NCBI RefSeq assembly: GCF_018499505.1
Contig: NZ_JAHDAC010000003.1
Span: 62,001 to 126,000, forward strand
Reading direction: 5' to 3'
Origin: Streptococcus parasanguinis
GTDB taxonomy: Bacteria; Bacillota; Bacilli; Lactobacillales; Streptococcaceae
Length of the DNA: 64,000 nucleotides
Position numbers and translations under genes: made by a program. Under the pieces are notes generated by a model that was given only the letters and a program-made list of their open reading frames with translations, was not told the origin of the DNA and searched no databases. This document shows, one piece after another, positions 15,950-25,490 of the stretch (its first letter is position 1; each line of letters starts with the position of its first letter).

Positions 15950-17179
15950 ATGTCAACTAAACCAATTCATGTTTTCTCAGAAATTGGAAAACTGAAAAAA
16001 GTAATGTTGCACCGTCCAGGTAAAGAGTTGGAAAACTTGATGCCTGACTATCTAGAGCGTCTTCTTTTTGATGATATTCCATTCTTGGAAGATGCACAAA
16101 AAGAACACGACAATTTTGCTCAAGCGCTTCGTAACGAAGGAATCGAAGTACTTTATCTTGAAAAATTGGCAGCTGAGTCATTGACTACTCCAGAAATTCG
16201 CGAACAATTCATCGAAGAATATCTTGATGAAGCAAACATTCGTGGACGCCAAACTAAAAACGCTATTCGCGAAATCCTTCGTGGTATTGAAGACAATCAA
16301 GAATTGGTTGAAAAAACAATGGCTGGTTTCCAAAAAGCTGAGCTTCCAGAAATTCCAGAAGCTGACAAAGGCTTGACAGACCTTGTTGAATCTGACTACC
16401 CATTTGCGATTGATCCAATGCCAAACTTGTACTTCACACGTGACCCATTTGCTACAATTGGGAATGCAGTATCATTGAACCACATGTATGCTGATACACG
16501 TAACCGTGAAACTTTGTATGGTAAATACATCTTCAAATATCACCCAGTATATGGTGGTAATGTAGAATTGGTATACAACCGTGAAGAAGACACTCGTATC
16601 GAAGGTGGGGACGAATTGGTCCTTTCTAAAGATGTCTTGGCAGTTGGTATCTCACAACGTACAGATGCTGCGTCAATTGAAAAATTGTTGGTAAACATCT
16701 TCAAGAAGAACGTTGGCTTCAAGAAAGTATTGGCCTTCGAATTTGCGAACAACCGTAAATTCATGCACTTGGATACAGTATTCACAATGGTGGACTACGA
16801 TAAATTCACCATCCACCCAGAAATCCAAGGCAACCTTCGCGTCTTCTCTGTAACATATGAAAATGAAGCATTGAAGATTGTTGAAGAAAAAGGTGATTTG
16901 GCTGAATTGCTTGCTGAAAACCTTGGTGTTGAAAAAGTTACATTGATCCCTTGTGGTGATGGCAATGTGGTTGCAGCTGCTCGTGAACAATGGAACGACG
17001 GTTCAAATACTCTTACAATCGCACCTGGTGTGGTAGTTGTATACGACCGTAACACAGTCACAAACAAGAAATTAGAAGAATACGGACTTCGTTTGATTAA
17101 GATCCGCGGAAGCGAATTGGTTCGCGGTCGTGGTGGACCTCGATGTATGTCAATGCCATTTGAACGTGAAGAAATCTAA
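15950..17179 (+). CDS. arcA: Arginine deiminase
   Basis: A 409-residue cytoplasmic enzyme that hydrolyses arginine to citrulline and ammonia, the first step of the arginine deiminase pathway. The catalytic Cys is near residue 399 in GPRCMSMPF. Other active-site segments are [18 protein letters not shown] and the HLDTVFT block with its catalytic His. The length is typical. It heads the arcABCDT cluster, with an AAAGGAGG ribosome-binding site and a promoter overlapped by a cre site. Ammonia from this step raises pH and protects the cell from acid. Confidence 0.98.
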   Translation: MSTKPIHVFSEIGKLKKVMLHRPGKELENLMPDYLERLLFDDIPFLEDAQKEHDNFAQALRNEGIEVLYLEKLAAESLTTPEIREQFIEEYLDEANIRGRQTKNAIREILRGIEDNQELVEKTMAGFQKAELPEIPEADKGLTDLVESDYPFAIDPMPNLYFTRDPFATIGNAVSLNHMYADTRNRETLYGKYIFKYHPVYGGNVELVYNREEDTRIEGGDELVLSKDVLAVGISQRTDAASIEKLLVNIFKKNVGFKKVLAFEFANNRKFMHLDTVFTMVDYDKFTIHPEIQGNLRVFSVTYENEALKIVEEKGDLAELLAENLGVEKVTLIPCGDGNVVAAAREQWNDGSNTLTIAPGVVVVYDRNTVTNKKLEEYGLRLIKIRGSELVRGRGGPRCMSMPFEREEI

Positions 17180-17190
17180 TAGAGAAGACC

Positions 17191-17218
17191 GAGAGCTGGT
17201 CTTTGGGGATCAGCTCTT
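17191..17218 (+). other. Intercistronic hairpin between arcA and arcB
   Basis: Stem GAGCTGGTC (17193-17201) with GATCAGCTC (17208-17216), one G-U pair, no T-run. Probably an mRNA stability or processing element. Confidence 0.55.
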
Positions 17219-17263
17219 CCTTCTTACTGATCAATACTAGAAAGAAAATAGGAGACAATTAGA

Positions 17264-18280
17264 ATGACAAATTCAGTGTTCCAAGGACGTAGCTTCTTGG
17301 CAGAAAAAGACTTTACACGTGCAGAGTTAGAATACCTTATCGGACTTTCAGCTCACTTGAAAGACCTTAAAAAACGCAACATTGAACACCACTATCTTGC
17401 TGGTAAAAACATTGCGCTTTTGTTTGAAAAAACTTCAACTCGTACTCGTGCTGCCTTCACAACAGCAGCTATCGACCTTGGTGCTCACCCAGAATACCTA
17501 GGTGCAAACGACATCCAACTTGGTAAAAAAGAATCTACAGAAGATACTGCTAAAGTTCTTGGACGTATGTTTGACGGTATTGAATTCCGTGGTTTCAGCC
17601 AACGTATGGTTGAAGAATTGGCTGAATTCTCAGGTGTTCCAGTATGGAATGGTTTGACTGACGAATGGCACCCAACTCAAATGCTTGCAGACTACTTGAC
17701 AGTTCAAGAAAACTTTGGACGTTTGGAAGGTTTGACACTTGTATACTGTGGTGATGGACGTAACAACGTTGCGAACAGCCTTCTTGTAACAGGTGCTATC
17801 CTTGGAGTGAACGTACACATCTTCTCACCAAAAGAACTCTTCCCAGAAAAAGAAATCGTTGAATTGGCAGAAGGATTTGCAAAAGAAAGTGGCGCTCATA
17901 TCTTGATCACTGAAGATGCTGACGAAGCTGTGAAAGGTGCAGATGTACTTTACACTGACGTTTGGGTATCAATGGGTGAAGAAGACAAATTTGCAGAACG
18001 TGTTGCCCTTTTGAAACCTTACCAAGTAAATATGGATTTGATTAAGAAAGCTGATAATGAAGACTTGATCTTCTTGCACTGCTTGCCAGCCTTCCACGAT
18101 ACAAATACTGTTTACGGTAAAGATGTAGCTGAAAAATTCGGCGTAGAAGAAATGGAAGTTACTGACGAAGTGTTCCGTAGCAAATATGCTCGTCACTTTG
18201 ACCAAGCTGAAAACCGTATGCACACCATCAAAGCGGTTATGGCAGCTACTCTTGGTAACTTGTACATTCCAAAAGTTTAA
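17264..18280 (+). CDS. arcB: Catabolic ornithine carbamoyltransferase
   Basis: A 338-residue enzyme that phosphorolyses citrulline to ornithine and carbamoyl phosphate. The carbamoyl-phosphate binding motif STRTRAAF lies near residue 58. The ornithine-side motifs DEWHPTQ and HCLPAFHD are also present. Length and context place it in the catabolic ArcB group rather than biosynthetic ArgF. It lies 84 bases after arcA, with a hairpin between them, and has an ATAGGAGA ribosome-binding site. A terminator-like hairpin follows, which may lower expression of the distal genes. Confidence 0.97.
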   Translation: MTNSVFQGRSFLAEKDFTRAELEYLIGLSAHLKDLKKRNIEHHYLAGKNIALLFEKTSTRTRAAFTTAAIDLGAHPEYLGANDIQLGKKESTEDTAKVLGRMFDGIEFRGFSQRMVEELAEFSGVPVWNGLTDEWHPTQMLADYLTVQENFGRLEGLTLVYCGDGRNNVANSLLVTGAILGVNVHIFSPKELFPEKEIVELAEGFAKESGAHILITEDADEAVKGADVLYTDVWVSMGEEDKFAERVALLKPYQVNMDLIKKADNEDLIFLHCLPAFHDTNTVYGKDVAEKFGVEEMEVTDEVFRSKYARHFDQAENRMHTIKAVMAATLGNLYIPKV

Positions 18281-18306
18281 GACTTTATAACCGTATACCA
18301 ACAGCT

Positions 18307-18348
18307 ATAGGGGCTGGACTGCTAGCTTTAGTCCTGCCCCTATTTTTT
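18307..18348 (+). terminator. Terminator-like hairpin between arcB and arcC
   Basis: Thirteen-base stem (from TAGGGGCTGGACT at 18308 to AGTCCTGCCCCTA ending 18342) with one internal mismatch, followed by six T. It is a full rho-independent terminator by form, inside an operon. Confidence 0.8.
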
Positions 18349-18365
18349 ATAGAAAGGGAAAACTT

Positions 18366-19310
18366 ATGTCAAGAAAAATCGTTGTTGCTTTGGGAGGAAA
18401 TGCTATTCTCTCATCTGATCCTTCTGCTCAAGCTCAACAAGAAGCGCTTGTAGAAACAGCAAAACACTTAGTCAAATTAATCAAAAATGGGGATGACTTG
18501 ATCATCACTCACGGAAATGGTCCTCAAGTAGGGAACCTCTTGCTCCAACACTTGGCAGCAAACTCTGAAAAGAACCCTGCTTTCCCACTTGATTCATTAG
18601 TTGCTATGACCGAAGGAAGCATTGGCTACTGGCTTCAAAATGCTCTTCAAAATGCTCTTCATGAAGAAGGAATCGAAAAAGACGTGGCTTCTGTTGTGAC
18701 ACAAGTCGTTGTTGATAAGAACGACCCAGCTTTTGTCAACCTCAGCAAACCAATTGGTCCATTCTACTCAGAAGAAGAAGCAAAAGCAGAAGCTGAAAAA
18801 TCAGGAGCAACTTTCAAAGAAGATGCTGGTCGTGGCTGGCGTAAAGTTGTGGCTTCACCAAAACCAGTGGATATCAAAGAAATCAATACCATTCGTACTT
18901 TGTTGAACGACGGTCAAGTCGTTGTAGCTGCCGGTGGTGGTGGTATCCCAGTTGTGAAAGAAGCAGATGGTAGCTTATCAGGTGTTGAAGCTGTCATTGA
19001 TAAAGACTTTGCATCTCAACGTTTGGCTGAATTAGTAGAAGCAGACCTCTTCATCGTCTTGACTGGTGTCGATTATGTCTTTGTAAACTATAACAAACCA
19101 GACCAAGCAAAATTGGAACATGTTAATGTGGCTCAATTGGAAGAATATATCAAACAAGACCAATTTGCACCAGGAAGCATGCTTCCTAAGGTAGAAGCTG
19201 CCATTGCCTTCGTCAATGGTCGCCCGGAAGGAAAAGCAGTTATTACATCCCTTGAAAACCTTGGAGCTTTGATTGAGTCTGAAAGTGGAACAATCATCCA
19301 AAAAGACTAA
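18366..19310 (+). CDS. arcC: Carbamate kinase
   Basis: A 314-residue enzyme that transfers phosphate from carbamoyl phosphate to ADP, making the single ATP of the arginine deiminase pathway. Amino-acid-kinase family motifs are [10 protein letters not shown] at the N-terminus, [11 protein letters not shown] (about residue 49) and AGGGGIPVV. It is preceded by a GAAAGGGAAA ribosome-binding site, starting 18 bases after the terminator-like hairpin that follows arcB. The gap to arcD carries a possible promoter and a hairpin. Confidence 0.97.
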   Translation: MSRKIVVALGGNAILSSDPSAQAQQEALVETAKHLVKLIKNGDDLIITHGNGPQVGNLLLQHLAANSEKNPAFPLDSLVAMTEGSIGYWLQNALQNALHEEGIEKDVASVVTQVVVDKNDPAFVNLSKPIGPFYSEEEAKAEAEKSGATFKEDAGRGWRKVVASPKPVDIKEINTIRTLLNDGQVVVAAGGGGIPVVKEADGSLSGVEAVIDKDFASQRLAELVEADLFIVLTGVDYVFVNYNKPDQAKLEHVNVAQLEEYIKQDQFAPGSMLPKVEAAIAFVNGRPEGKAVITSLENLGALIESESGTIIQKD

Positions 19311-19349
19311 TGAAAAATTAGGAAAAAACTAGTATTTTAAAGCTTATTG

Positions 19350-19399
19350 TGATAGAATAAGTCTATAGATAAGCGTTTTACAAGAGACTCTTGTAAAAC
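19350..19399 (+). promoter_or_regulatory. Possible internal promoter and hairpin before arcD
   Basis: An extended -10 (TG-A-TAGAAT, 19350-19358) is followed by a perfect 10-bp hairpin, GTTTTACAAG (19375-19384) with CTTGTAAAAC (19390-19399), without a T-run. arcD may be transcribed on its own and carry a 5' stabilising stem. Confidence 0.45.
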
Positions 19400-19434
19400 A
19401 TCACTCACACTTTGTTGCGTTAGGAGGAAGACAA

Positions 19435-20946
19435 ATGAGTGAAAAAACGAAAAAAGGATTTAAGATGCCTTCATCTTTTTCCGTATTGTTAATTATCATT
19501 GCCATTATGGCAGTGTTAACTTGGATCATTCCAGCTGGTCAATACAAAGTTGATAAAGCTGGTGCCATCATCGCAGGTAGTTATGAATCTGTGAAACAAA
19601 ATCCTCAAGGGATTTGGGATGTCTTGATGGCTCCAATCAATGCGATGCTTGGTAAAGCACCAACTAGTGCAGCGATTGACGTAGCCTTCTTCATCTTGAT
19701 GGTCGGTGGTTTCCTTGGAGTTGTGAACGAAACAGGTACCCTTGATGTAGGGATTGCTTCAATCGTTCGCAAATACAAAGGCCGCGAAAAAATGTTGATC
19801 TTGATCTTGATGCCATTGTTTGCCCTTGGTGGTACAACCTATGGTATGGGTGAAGAAACCATGGCCTTCTATCCACTTCTTGTACCTGTTATGATGTCCG
19901 TTGGTTTTGACAGCTTGACAGGGGTGGCTATTATCCTCTTAGGATCACAAATCGGATGTTTGGCGTCAACATTGAACCCATTTGCGACAGTTATCGCTTC
20001 TGACACTGCAGGTATCTCAAGTGCTTCAGGTCTCTTGCTTCGTGTAATCTTCTGGATTGTCTTGACAGGACTTAGCACATACTATGTATATCGTTATGCA
20101 GATAAGGTTCAAAAAGACCCAACCAAATCTCTCACCTATGCAACTCGTGAAGAAGATTTGAAACACTTCAACGTTGATAGTGGCGAAGAAATTCCTTCAC
20201 AAATGAACAAGAAACAAAAACGTGTCTTGCTCGTCTTCATTTCAACATTCGTTATCATGGTTGCTGGATTTATCCCATTCAAAGATTTGGGTATTACATT
20301 CTTTGAAAACTTTAACGAATCTCTCCATAAAGTTCCAGTGCTTGGTCAATTGATCGGTAACACAGATGCTCTTGGTACATGGTACTTCCCTCAAACAGCT
20401 ATGCTCTTTGCCTTTATGGGAATCCTTGTTGGTATCATTTATGGCTTGAAAGAAGATAAAATCATTTCATCCTTCATGAATGGTGCAGCTGACCTCTTGA
20501 GTGTTGCTCTTATCGTAGCGGTAGCACGTGGTATCCAAGTCATCATGAACGACGGTATGATCACTGCGACAATTCTTCACTGGGGTGAAGAAGGACTTAA
20601 AGGTCTTTCATCTCAATTGTTCATTGTCTTGACTTACATTTTCTACTTGCCAATGTCATTCTTGATCCCATCATCATCTGGTCTTGCCAGCGCAACAATG
20701 GGTATCATGGCACCTCTTGGTAAATTCGTCAATGTACCAGGTAGCTTGATTGTCACAGCTTACCAATCTGCATCTGGTGTCTTGAACTTAATCGCACCAA
20801 CTTCAGGTATCGTAATGGGGGCTCTTGCTCTTGGACGTATTGACTTGAGTGCATGGTGGAAATTCATGGGTAAATTGGTCGTAGCGATTGTTGTGATCAC
20901 CATTGCCCTTCTTCTACTAGGAACAATGGTTCCATTCTTGCAATAG
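19435..20946 (+). CDS. arcD: Arginine/ornithine antiporter (YfcC family)
   Basis: A 503-residue polytopic membrane protein with about a dozen hydrophobic segments. It exchanges external arginine for internal ornithine, so uptake needs no net energy. The sequence (AVLTWIIPAGQYKVD, SSGLASATMGIMAPLG) fits the YfcC/ion-transporter family used as ArcD by streptococci, rather than the APC-type ArcD of Pseudomonas. The ribosome-binding site TTAGGAGGAA is strong. It lies 124 bases after arcC, behind a possible internal promoter and stem-loop. arcT follows after 17 bases. Confidence 0.92.
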   Translation: MSEKTKKGFKMPSSFSVLLIIIAIMAVLTWIIPAGQYKVDKAGAIIAGSYESVKQNPQGIWDVLMAPINAMLGKAPTSAAIDVAFFILMVGGFLGVVNETGTLDVGIASIVRKYKGREKMLILILMPLFALGGTTYGMGEETMAFYPLLVPVMMSVGFDSLTGVAIILLGSQIGCLASTLNPFATVIASDTAGISSASGLLLRVIFWIVLTGLSTYYVYRYADKVQKDPTKSLTYATREEDLKHFNVDSGEEIPSQMNKKQKRVLLVFISTFVIMVAGFIPFKDLGITFFENFNESLHKVPVLGQLIGNTDALGTWYFPQTAMLFAFMGILVGIIYGLKEDKIISSFMNGAADLLSVALIVAVARGIQVIMNDGMITATILHWGEEGLKGLSSQLFIVLTYIFYLPMSFLIPSSSGLASATMGIMAPLGKFVNVPGSLIVTAYQSASGVLNLIAPTSGIVMGALALGRIDLSAWWKFMGKLVVAIVVITIALLLLGTMVPFLQ

Positions 20947-20963
20947 CATAAAGTAGGTGTTTC

Positions 20964-22298
20964 ATGAAAAATAGAATAAAGGACGATGTAAAAGAGCAGT
21001 TTTTAAACTCGCTCCAAACCATCATTTCTTACCCTTCTGTATTAAATGAAGGGGAAAATGGAACACCGTTTGGACAAGCTATCCAAGATGTCCTAGAAAA
21101 AACCTTAGAGCTTGCTCGAGAATTAGGTTTTCAAACATATATAGATCCTGAAGGATACTATGGATATGCAGAGATCGGTCAGGGGGAAGAACTCCTGGCC
21201 GTTCTTTGTCACTTGGATGTTGTTCCAGCCGGTGATTTACAAGATTGGCAAACGCCACCTTTTGAAGCGACTGTTATAGGTGACTATCTAGTAGGTCGCG
21301 GTGTGCAGGATGACAAGGGGCCGTCCCTCGCTGCCCTTTATGCAGTTAAGAGTTTGCTGGATGATGGTATCCAGTTTACCAAACGAATCCGCTTTATCTT
21401 TGGAACGGATGAAGAAACCTTGTGGCGCTGTATGAATCGCTACAACCAAATCGAAGAGCAAGCAGATCTTGGATTTGCACCGGATTCCTCTTTCCCATTA
21501 ACCTATGCTGAAAAAGGCTTATTACAAGTGAAATTGCATGGTCCAGGTTGGGACGATCTTCCCTTACAGGCTGGTCAGGCCCTCAATGTTGTTCCGGATA
21601 AGGCGACCTATGCTGGTCATCGTTTGGAAGAGTTGCTTCCTGTTTTGGATCAAAGTGGGGTTCAGTATAGCCAAACAGAAGATTCTGTAACGGTCTTGGG
21701 TGTTTCCAAGCATTCTAAAGATGCAGCTGAAGGAGTGAATGCCATTGTCGGTTTAGCGGAAAGTTTATCCCTCATCCAACCCCATCCAGCTTTGCTCTTT
21801 ATCGCAGATGCTGTTGGTGAGGATGCAACGGGAGAAGCTCTATTTGGCAGAATTACAGATGAACCAAGTGGAGATCTTTCCTTCAACCTTGCGACCCTTG
21901 TGATTGATCATGAACAATCGGAAATCGGAATTGATATCCGGATCCCCGTCTTAGCAGACAAGGATGCCTTAGTGGCTCGTTTGCAAGAAATTGCAGCTAG
22001 TTATCAGTTGGAATATGAAGAGTTTGATTATTTAGCTCCTTTATATGTTCCTTTGGATAGTCCTTTAGTCAGCTCTTTGATGGCCGTCTATCAGGAAGAA
22101 ACTGGTGATAAAACGCCGGCTATGTCTTCTGGTGGTGCAACATTTGCGCGTACCATGGAAAATTGTGTTGCTTTTGGGGCTCTTTTCCCAGGTGCAGAGC
22201 AGACTGAGCACCAAGCCAATGAACGAGCAAAAATTGACGATCTCTATGCTGCGATGGAAATCTATCGAGAAGCCATTCAACGCTTAGCTACAACATAA
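20964..22298 (+). CDS. arcT: M20-family dipeptidase of the arc operon
   Basis: A 444-residue zinc peptidase of the M20 family (PepV/Xaa-His dipeptidase-like). Metal-binding and catalytic segments are CHLDVVPAGD, GRGVQDDKGP and GTDEETLW, with a late His in the TEHQANER region. It may release arginine from peptides to feed the arginine deiminase pathway; that role is inferred from its place as last gene of the operon, where streptococcal annotations often call it ArcT. It begins 17 bases after arcD with an AGGTG ribosome-binding site, and ends in a hairpin. Confidence 0.85.
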   Translation: MKNRIKDDVKEQFLNSLQTIISYPSVLNEGENGTPFGQAIQDVLEKTLELARELGFQTYIDPEGYYGYAEIGQGEELLAVLCHLDVVPAGDLQDWQTPPFEATVIGDYLVGRGVQDDKGPSLAALYAVKSLLDDGIQFTKRIRFIFGTDEETLWRCMNRYNQIEEQADLGFAPDSSFPLTYAEKGLLQVKLHGPGWDDLPLQAGQALNVVPDKATYAGHRLEELLPVLDQSGVQYSQTEDSVTVLGVSKHSKDAAEGVNAIVGLAESLSLIQPHPALLFIADAVGEDATGEALFGRITDEPSGDLSFNLATLVIDHEQSEIGIDIRIPVLADKDALVARLQEIAASYQLEYEEFDYLAPLYVPLDSPLVSSLMAVYQEETGDKTPAMSSGGATFARTMENCVAFGALFPGAEQTEHQANERAKIDDLYAAMEIYREAIQRLATT

Positions 22299-22327
22299 AA
22301 AGTTTGGAAACCAAGTTTCTAAACTTT
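22299..22327 (+). terminator. Hairpin after arcT
   Basis: Stem AAAGTTTGGAAAC (22299-22311) with GTTTCTAAACTTT (22315-22327), one G-U pair. The U-tract is only three bases. The same stem recurs at 22746-22778. Confidence 0.65.
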
Positions 22328-22745
22328 CAGATTGAAGACAAACTTATACTAAAAACTTTCCTTAGGTGAGTACGGACGTCAGCGAACTTCTACGAAGTTA
22401 CAAGACTAATTCAAGATACAGAGGGCGTCTGTGGATAAAGTCAAAATAGGAAGTTTGACGCAGAATCTTTTGATTCTAGGAAAACTTATCTTTTTGACAC
22501 AATCCGCAGCCCGTGTTCAATTCGTATTGAGCCCCTTCGCTCTTTAATTTCTGAGCTCAGGCTAAAACAGTTTCCCAAACTGTTTTACTCTCAATAATTT
22601 CGAGTGCCTGAAACAATTTTGTTTCAGGCACTTTTCTCACGGCGGAAAGTTTCAGTGTTTTCTTAATTCATCCAAAAAATTAGAACACATTTTAATTTTT
22701 TTGTAGAATCGCTCACCTTATTTTAAGATAGTTTGTCTACATTTT
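22328..22745. other. Non-coding, repeat-like intergenic region
   Basis: No ORF with coding character was found on either strand. The stretch holds several small inverted repeats: CTTCTACGAAG (22388-22398), AGAATC-TTTT-GATTCT (near 22464), AAAACAGTTT-CCC-AAACTGTTTT (22564-22586) and GCCTGAAACA-ATTT-TGTTTCAGGC (22612-22635). Similar copies of one long hairpin stand at each end. It resembles a composite of intergenic repeats (BOX-like) or decayed sequence. No gene is supported. Confidence 0.5.
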
Positions 22746-22778
22746 AAAAAGTTTGGAAACTTGGTTTCCAAACTTTTT
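22746..22778. terminator. Bidirectional terminator, argR side
   Basis: Perfect 15-bp stem (22746-22760 with 22764-22778) with A5/T5 flanks, so it can work in either direction. It overlaps the argR stop codon. Confidence 0.85.
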
Positions 22779-23247
22779 ATTTACTAAAGAAGAAGGGTGG
22801 GGTGAATTCTTTTAATTTTTCAAAACAATCCAAAGCTCCTTGGTTGTCTTCGCAGATGACCAAGCAGACATCGTCTCCGCAAATGGTAGCTACGATTTGA
22901 TCCAGTTCCAGTGCATCTAAGATCGCTCCAAAGGATTGAGCGAGGCCTGGAAGAGTTTTTACAACGACCTGGTTTTGAACGGGCCGCAACATGACTAAGG
23001 CATCTTCCATATACATCCGCAGGCGCTTTTCCCAACGGGAAGGAGCGATGGTGTTCATGGCATAGTAGGAACTATCCCCCTCGTTAATTTTTACTAGATT
23101 CAAGGATTTGACATCCCGTGAAAGGGTGGACTGGGTAACGAGAACGCCATTAGCTTCTAAAGCTTCTTGAAGTTCTTGTTGGGTATGAATCCTACGCTCA
23201 GAAATGATCGAGCGGATCAAGCGGTGGCGACTTTCAATTTTATTCAT
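22777..23247 (-). CDS. argR: ArgR/ArcR-type arginine repressor
   Basis: A 156-residue regulator of the ArgR/AhrC family. The N-terminal winged helix ([20 protein letters not shown], then [17 protein letters not shown]) binds ARG boxes. The C-terminal hexamerisation and arginine-binding domain ends with [16 protein letters not shown]. Its place facing the arc operon suggests that it senses arginine to control arc genes. Streptococci usually carry more than one paralogue, so the name ArcR or AhrC is also possible. It begins 11 bases after queA and probably shares its transcript; the ribosome-binding site (AGGAGTCTC) overlaps that junction. Confidence 0.9.
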   Translation of the reverse strand: MNKIESRHRLIRSIISERRIHTQQELQEALEANGVLVTQSTLSRDVKSLNLVKINEGDSSYYAMNTIAPSRWEKRLRMYMEDALVMLRPVQNQVVVKTLPGLAQSFGAILDALELDQIVATICGDDVCLVICEDNQGALDCFEKLKEFTPPFFFSK

Positions 23248-23258
23248 GAGAGACTCCT

Positions 23259-24287
23259 TTACTTGATGAACATAGCATCCCCAAAGCTGAAGAAGCGGTA
23301 GCGTTCTTGAATCGCATGGTGGTATGCTTCGAGGGTTAATTCACGGCCAGCAAAGGCAGAAACCAACATGACCAGAGTTGATTTTGGAAGGTGGAAGTTG
23401 GTTGAAAAGGCATCGACGACTTTCCATTCATAACCTGGTTTGATAAAAATATTGGTCCAGCCTGAATCAGCTTGGATGTCTCCATCAAATTTGTTGCCAA
23501 TCGTTTCAAGGGTTCGAATAGAAGTCGTTCCGACGGCCACGATGCGTTTTCCTGCAGCTTTTACCTGACGAAGGGTCGCGGCAGCTTCTTCAGAAAGTTG
23601 GTAAAATTCAGAGTGCATCTCATGGTCTTCAAGATTGTCCACAGATACTGGACGGAAGGTTCCCAGGCCCACATGAAGGGTCAAATAGACCAGGTGAACC
23701 CCTTTTGCTTCAATTTTTTGGAGCAATTCTTGGGTGAAATGAAGACCTGCCGTCGGAGCTGCAGCAGAACCATTTTCTTTGGCGTAAACGGTTTGGTAGC
23801 GTTCGCGATCAGCAAGCTTTTCGTGAATATAGGGAGGAAGTGGCATTTCACCAAGGCTTTCCAAGACTTCTAAAAAGATCCCTTGGTAGTGGAAGCGAAC
23901 GATGCGCCCACCATGCTCCAATTCTTCCTCAACGGTTGCGGTCAAACGACCATCTCCAAAGCTGACTGTGGCACCTACCTTTAAGCGTTTTGCAGGTTTT
24001 GCCAAGACTTCCCAACAGTCATCTTGGGTATTTTTAAGGAGAAGGAATTCGACGTGACCACCTGTTTCTGGTTTGACTCCATGAAGACGGGCAGGCAGTA
24101 CGCGCGTATTGTTCATGACAAGAGCATCTCCTGGCTCCAATTCATCTAAAATTTCATCAAAATGACGGTCTTGGAATTGCCCTGTTTTTCGATCCAGGAT
24201 CAAGAGTTTAGAGGCATCTCGTTTTTCAAGAGGGGTTTGGGCAATCAGTTCTTCAGGCAAATCAAAGTCAAAGTCGTTAGTATTCAT
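23259..24287 (-). CDS. queA: S-adenosylmethionine:tRNA ribosyltransferase-isomerase
   Basis: A 342-residue enzyme that transfers and isomerises the ribosyl part of SAM onto 7-aminomethyl-7-deazaguanine at tRNA position 34, making epoxyqueuosine. Typical segments are [14 protein letters not shown] at the N-terminus, [16 protein letters not shown] and VGLGTFRPV. The length is normal. The ATG follows a clear AAAAGGAGC ribosome-binding site. It sits in the middle of a minus-strand operon: tiny membrane protein, queA, argR. It is divergent from nagB, an arrangement seen in other streptococci. Confidence 0.96.
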   Translation of the reverse strand: MNTNDFDFDLPEELIAQTPLEKRDASKLLILDRKTGQFQDRHFDEILDELEPGDALVMNNTRVLPARLHGVKPETGGHVEFLLLKNTQDDCWEVLAKPAKRLKVGATVSFGDGRLTATVEEELEHGGRIVRFHYQGIFLEVLESLGEMPLPPYIHEKLADRERYQTVYAKENGSAAAPTAGLHFTQELLQKIEAKGVHLVYLTLHVGLGTFRPVSVDNLEDHEMHSEFYQLSEEAAATLRQVKAAGKRIVAVGTTSIRTLETIGNKFDGDIQADSGWTNIFIKPGYEWKVVDAFSTNFHLPKSTLVMLVSAFAGRELTLEAYHHAIQERYRFFSFGDAMFIK

Positions 24288-24298
24288 TTGCGCTCCTT

Positions 24299-24469
24299 TT
24301 ATAATAAATTTGTGAGTAGATAGATGGTAGTCCCGACAGCTAAGAGCATCAGGCTGATTCCCATCAAAAAGATCAGGACCTTGAGAATCTTTCTTTGATG
24401 AATCAAGAAAGATAAGAGAAAGACAAGGAGTCCGATCAAAAAAATGATGAATAATAGTGATACAATCAT
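24299..24469 (-). CDS. Small membrane protein, 56 residues
   Basis: A very hydrophobic 56-residue peptide with two predicted membrane segments, about residues 1-20 and 28-52, separated by a short basic turn (HQRKILK). I do not recognise a family; similar small proteins next to queA are annotated as hypothetical in streptococci. The start at MIVSLLF (24469) is chosen because a perfect extended -10 (TGA-TATAAT) ends seven bases upstream. Longer in-frame starts would overlap this promoter. It then has no ribosome-binding site and would be leaderless. queA begins 11 bases after its stop. Confidence 0.6.
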   Translation of the reverse strand: MIVSLLFIIFLIGLLVFLLSFLIHQRKILKVLIFLMGISLMLLAVGTTIYLLTNLL

Positions 24470-24476
24470 ACCTTTC

Positions 24477-24485
24477 ATTATATCA
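24477..24485 (-). promoter_or_regulatory. Extended -10 promoter of the small-membrane-protein/queA/argR operon
   Basis: On the minus strand TGA followed by TATAAT, ending 7 bases before ATG 24469; the -35 is weak. Confidence 0.65.
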
Positions 24486-24519
24486 CGAATCGACTTGAAA
24501 ATGAAAAAAATGCCAGAAA

Positions 24520-24534
24520 AAGATAGCGGTTTCA
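24520..24534 (+). promoter_or_regulatory. cre-like site upstream of the nagB promoter
   Basis: AAGATAGCGGTTTCA matches the cre consensus WTGNNANCGNWNNCW at all but one position and abuts the nagB -35. Confidence 0.5.
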
Positions 24535-24535
24535 C

Positions 24536-24564
24536 TTGACAAAAATTGGTCTATACCATATAAT
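24536..24564 (+). promoter_or_regulatory. Consensus promoter of nagB
   Basis: TTGACA (24536-24541), 17-base spacer, TATAAT (24559-24564): a perfect sigma-A consensus. Confidence 0.92.
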
Positions 24565-24594
24565 AAAAGCATAGGGAAATAGGAGGTCTATCCA

Positions 24595-25302
24595 ATGAAA
24601 ATTATTGAAGTAAAGGACCAAATTGAGGGTGGAAAAGTTGCCTTTGATATATTGAAAGAAACTTTAAAGGAAGGTGCTCAAACCTTAGGTCTTGCGACTG
24701 GAAGCAGTCCCCTTGAGTTTTATAAACAAATTCGTGAAAGTGATTTGGATCTGTCTAATCTAATCAGTGTGAACTTAGATGAATACGTAGGGTTGACGGG
24801 AGATGATCCTCAATCTTATCGGTATTTCATGGAGAAAAACCTCTTTGATGCCAAACCATTCAAAGAAAGTTATCTCCCATCAGGTGTAGAAGAATCTGCC
24901 GATCAAGAAGTGATCCGTTATAACAAAATACTCGAAGACCATCCAGTGGATCTTCAAATCTTGGGAATCGGACGCAATGGGCATATCGGTTTTAATGAGC
25001 CAGGGACATCCTTTGATAGTCAGACCCACTTAGTTCAGTTGGATGCCTCTACCATTGAGGCCAATTCTCGTTTCTTTGATAAGATCGAAGATGTACCAAC
25101 CCAAGCCATTTCGATGGGGATTGCCAATATCTTAGCTGCGAAATCAATTGTCTTGTTTGCTTATGGGGAATCAAAAGCCCAAGCAATCAAAGGTACAGTA
25201 GAGGGTGAAAGGACAGAAAAAGTGCCAGCTAGTGCCCTTCAAGGACATCCAAATGTGACCATTATTGCGGATAAGGAAGCCTTGAGCTTGTTAAGTCGAT
25301 AA
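24595..25302 (+). CDS. nagB: Glucosamine-6-phosphate deaminase
   Basis: A 235-residue enzyme that converts glucosamine-6-phosphate to fructose-6-phosphate and ammonia, feeding amino sugars into glycolysis. Family motifs are [20 protein letters not shown] (with the catalytic Asp) and [15 protein letters not shown]. The length matches the short monomeric or dimeric NagB of Gram-positive bacteria. It is monocistronic, with a perfect consensus promoter, an AGGAGGT ribosome-binding site and a terminator. A cre-like site at the promoter suggests CcpA repression in glucose. Confidence 0.96.
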   Translation: MKIIEVKDQIEGGKVAFDILKETLKEGAQTLGLATGSSPLEFYKQIRESDLDLSNLISVNLDEYVGLTGDDPQSYRYFMEKNLFDAKPFKESYLPSGVEESADQEVIRYNKILEDHPVDLQILGIGRNGHIGFNEPGTSFDSQTHLVQLDASTIEANSRFFDKIEDVPTQAISMGIANILAAKSIVLFAYGESKAQAIKGTVEGERTEKVPASALQGHPNVTIIADKEALSLLSR

Positions 25303-25308
25303 AAAACA

Positions 25309-25349
25309 GGACCTATCGCCGATTTATTCGGGCCAGATAGGTTTTTTTC
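25309..25349 (+). terminator. Terminator of nagB
   Basis: Stem ACCTATC (25311-25317) with GATAGGT (25336-25342) and a T7 tract. Confidence 0.8.
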
Positions 25350-25371
25350 TGCTTCAAAATATGGTACAATA

Positions 25372-25380
25372 CAAGTAATT
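25372..25380 (+). promoter_or_regulatory. Extended -10 promoter of dacA
   Basis: TG-G-TACAAT (25372-25380); -35 weak. About 100 bases of leader precede the ATG. Confidence 0.55.
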
Positions 25381-25490
25381 ATCTGCTGGGATTAGCTCTT
25401 TTCATCTACTGGGAGACAAGAGGAAAGGGCATGAGGGCTAGAAGCTTATTTTAGCCTCCAGCTGATTAGTCTGTTATAAAGGAAAAGTTT

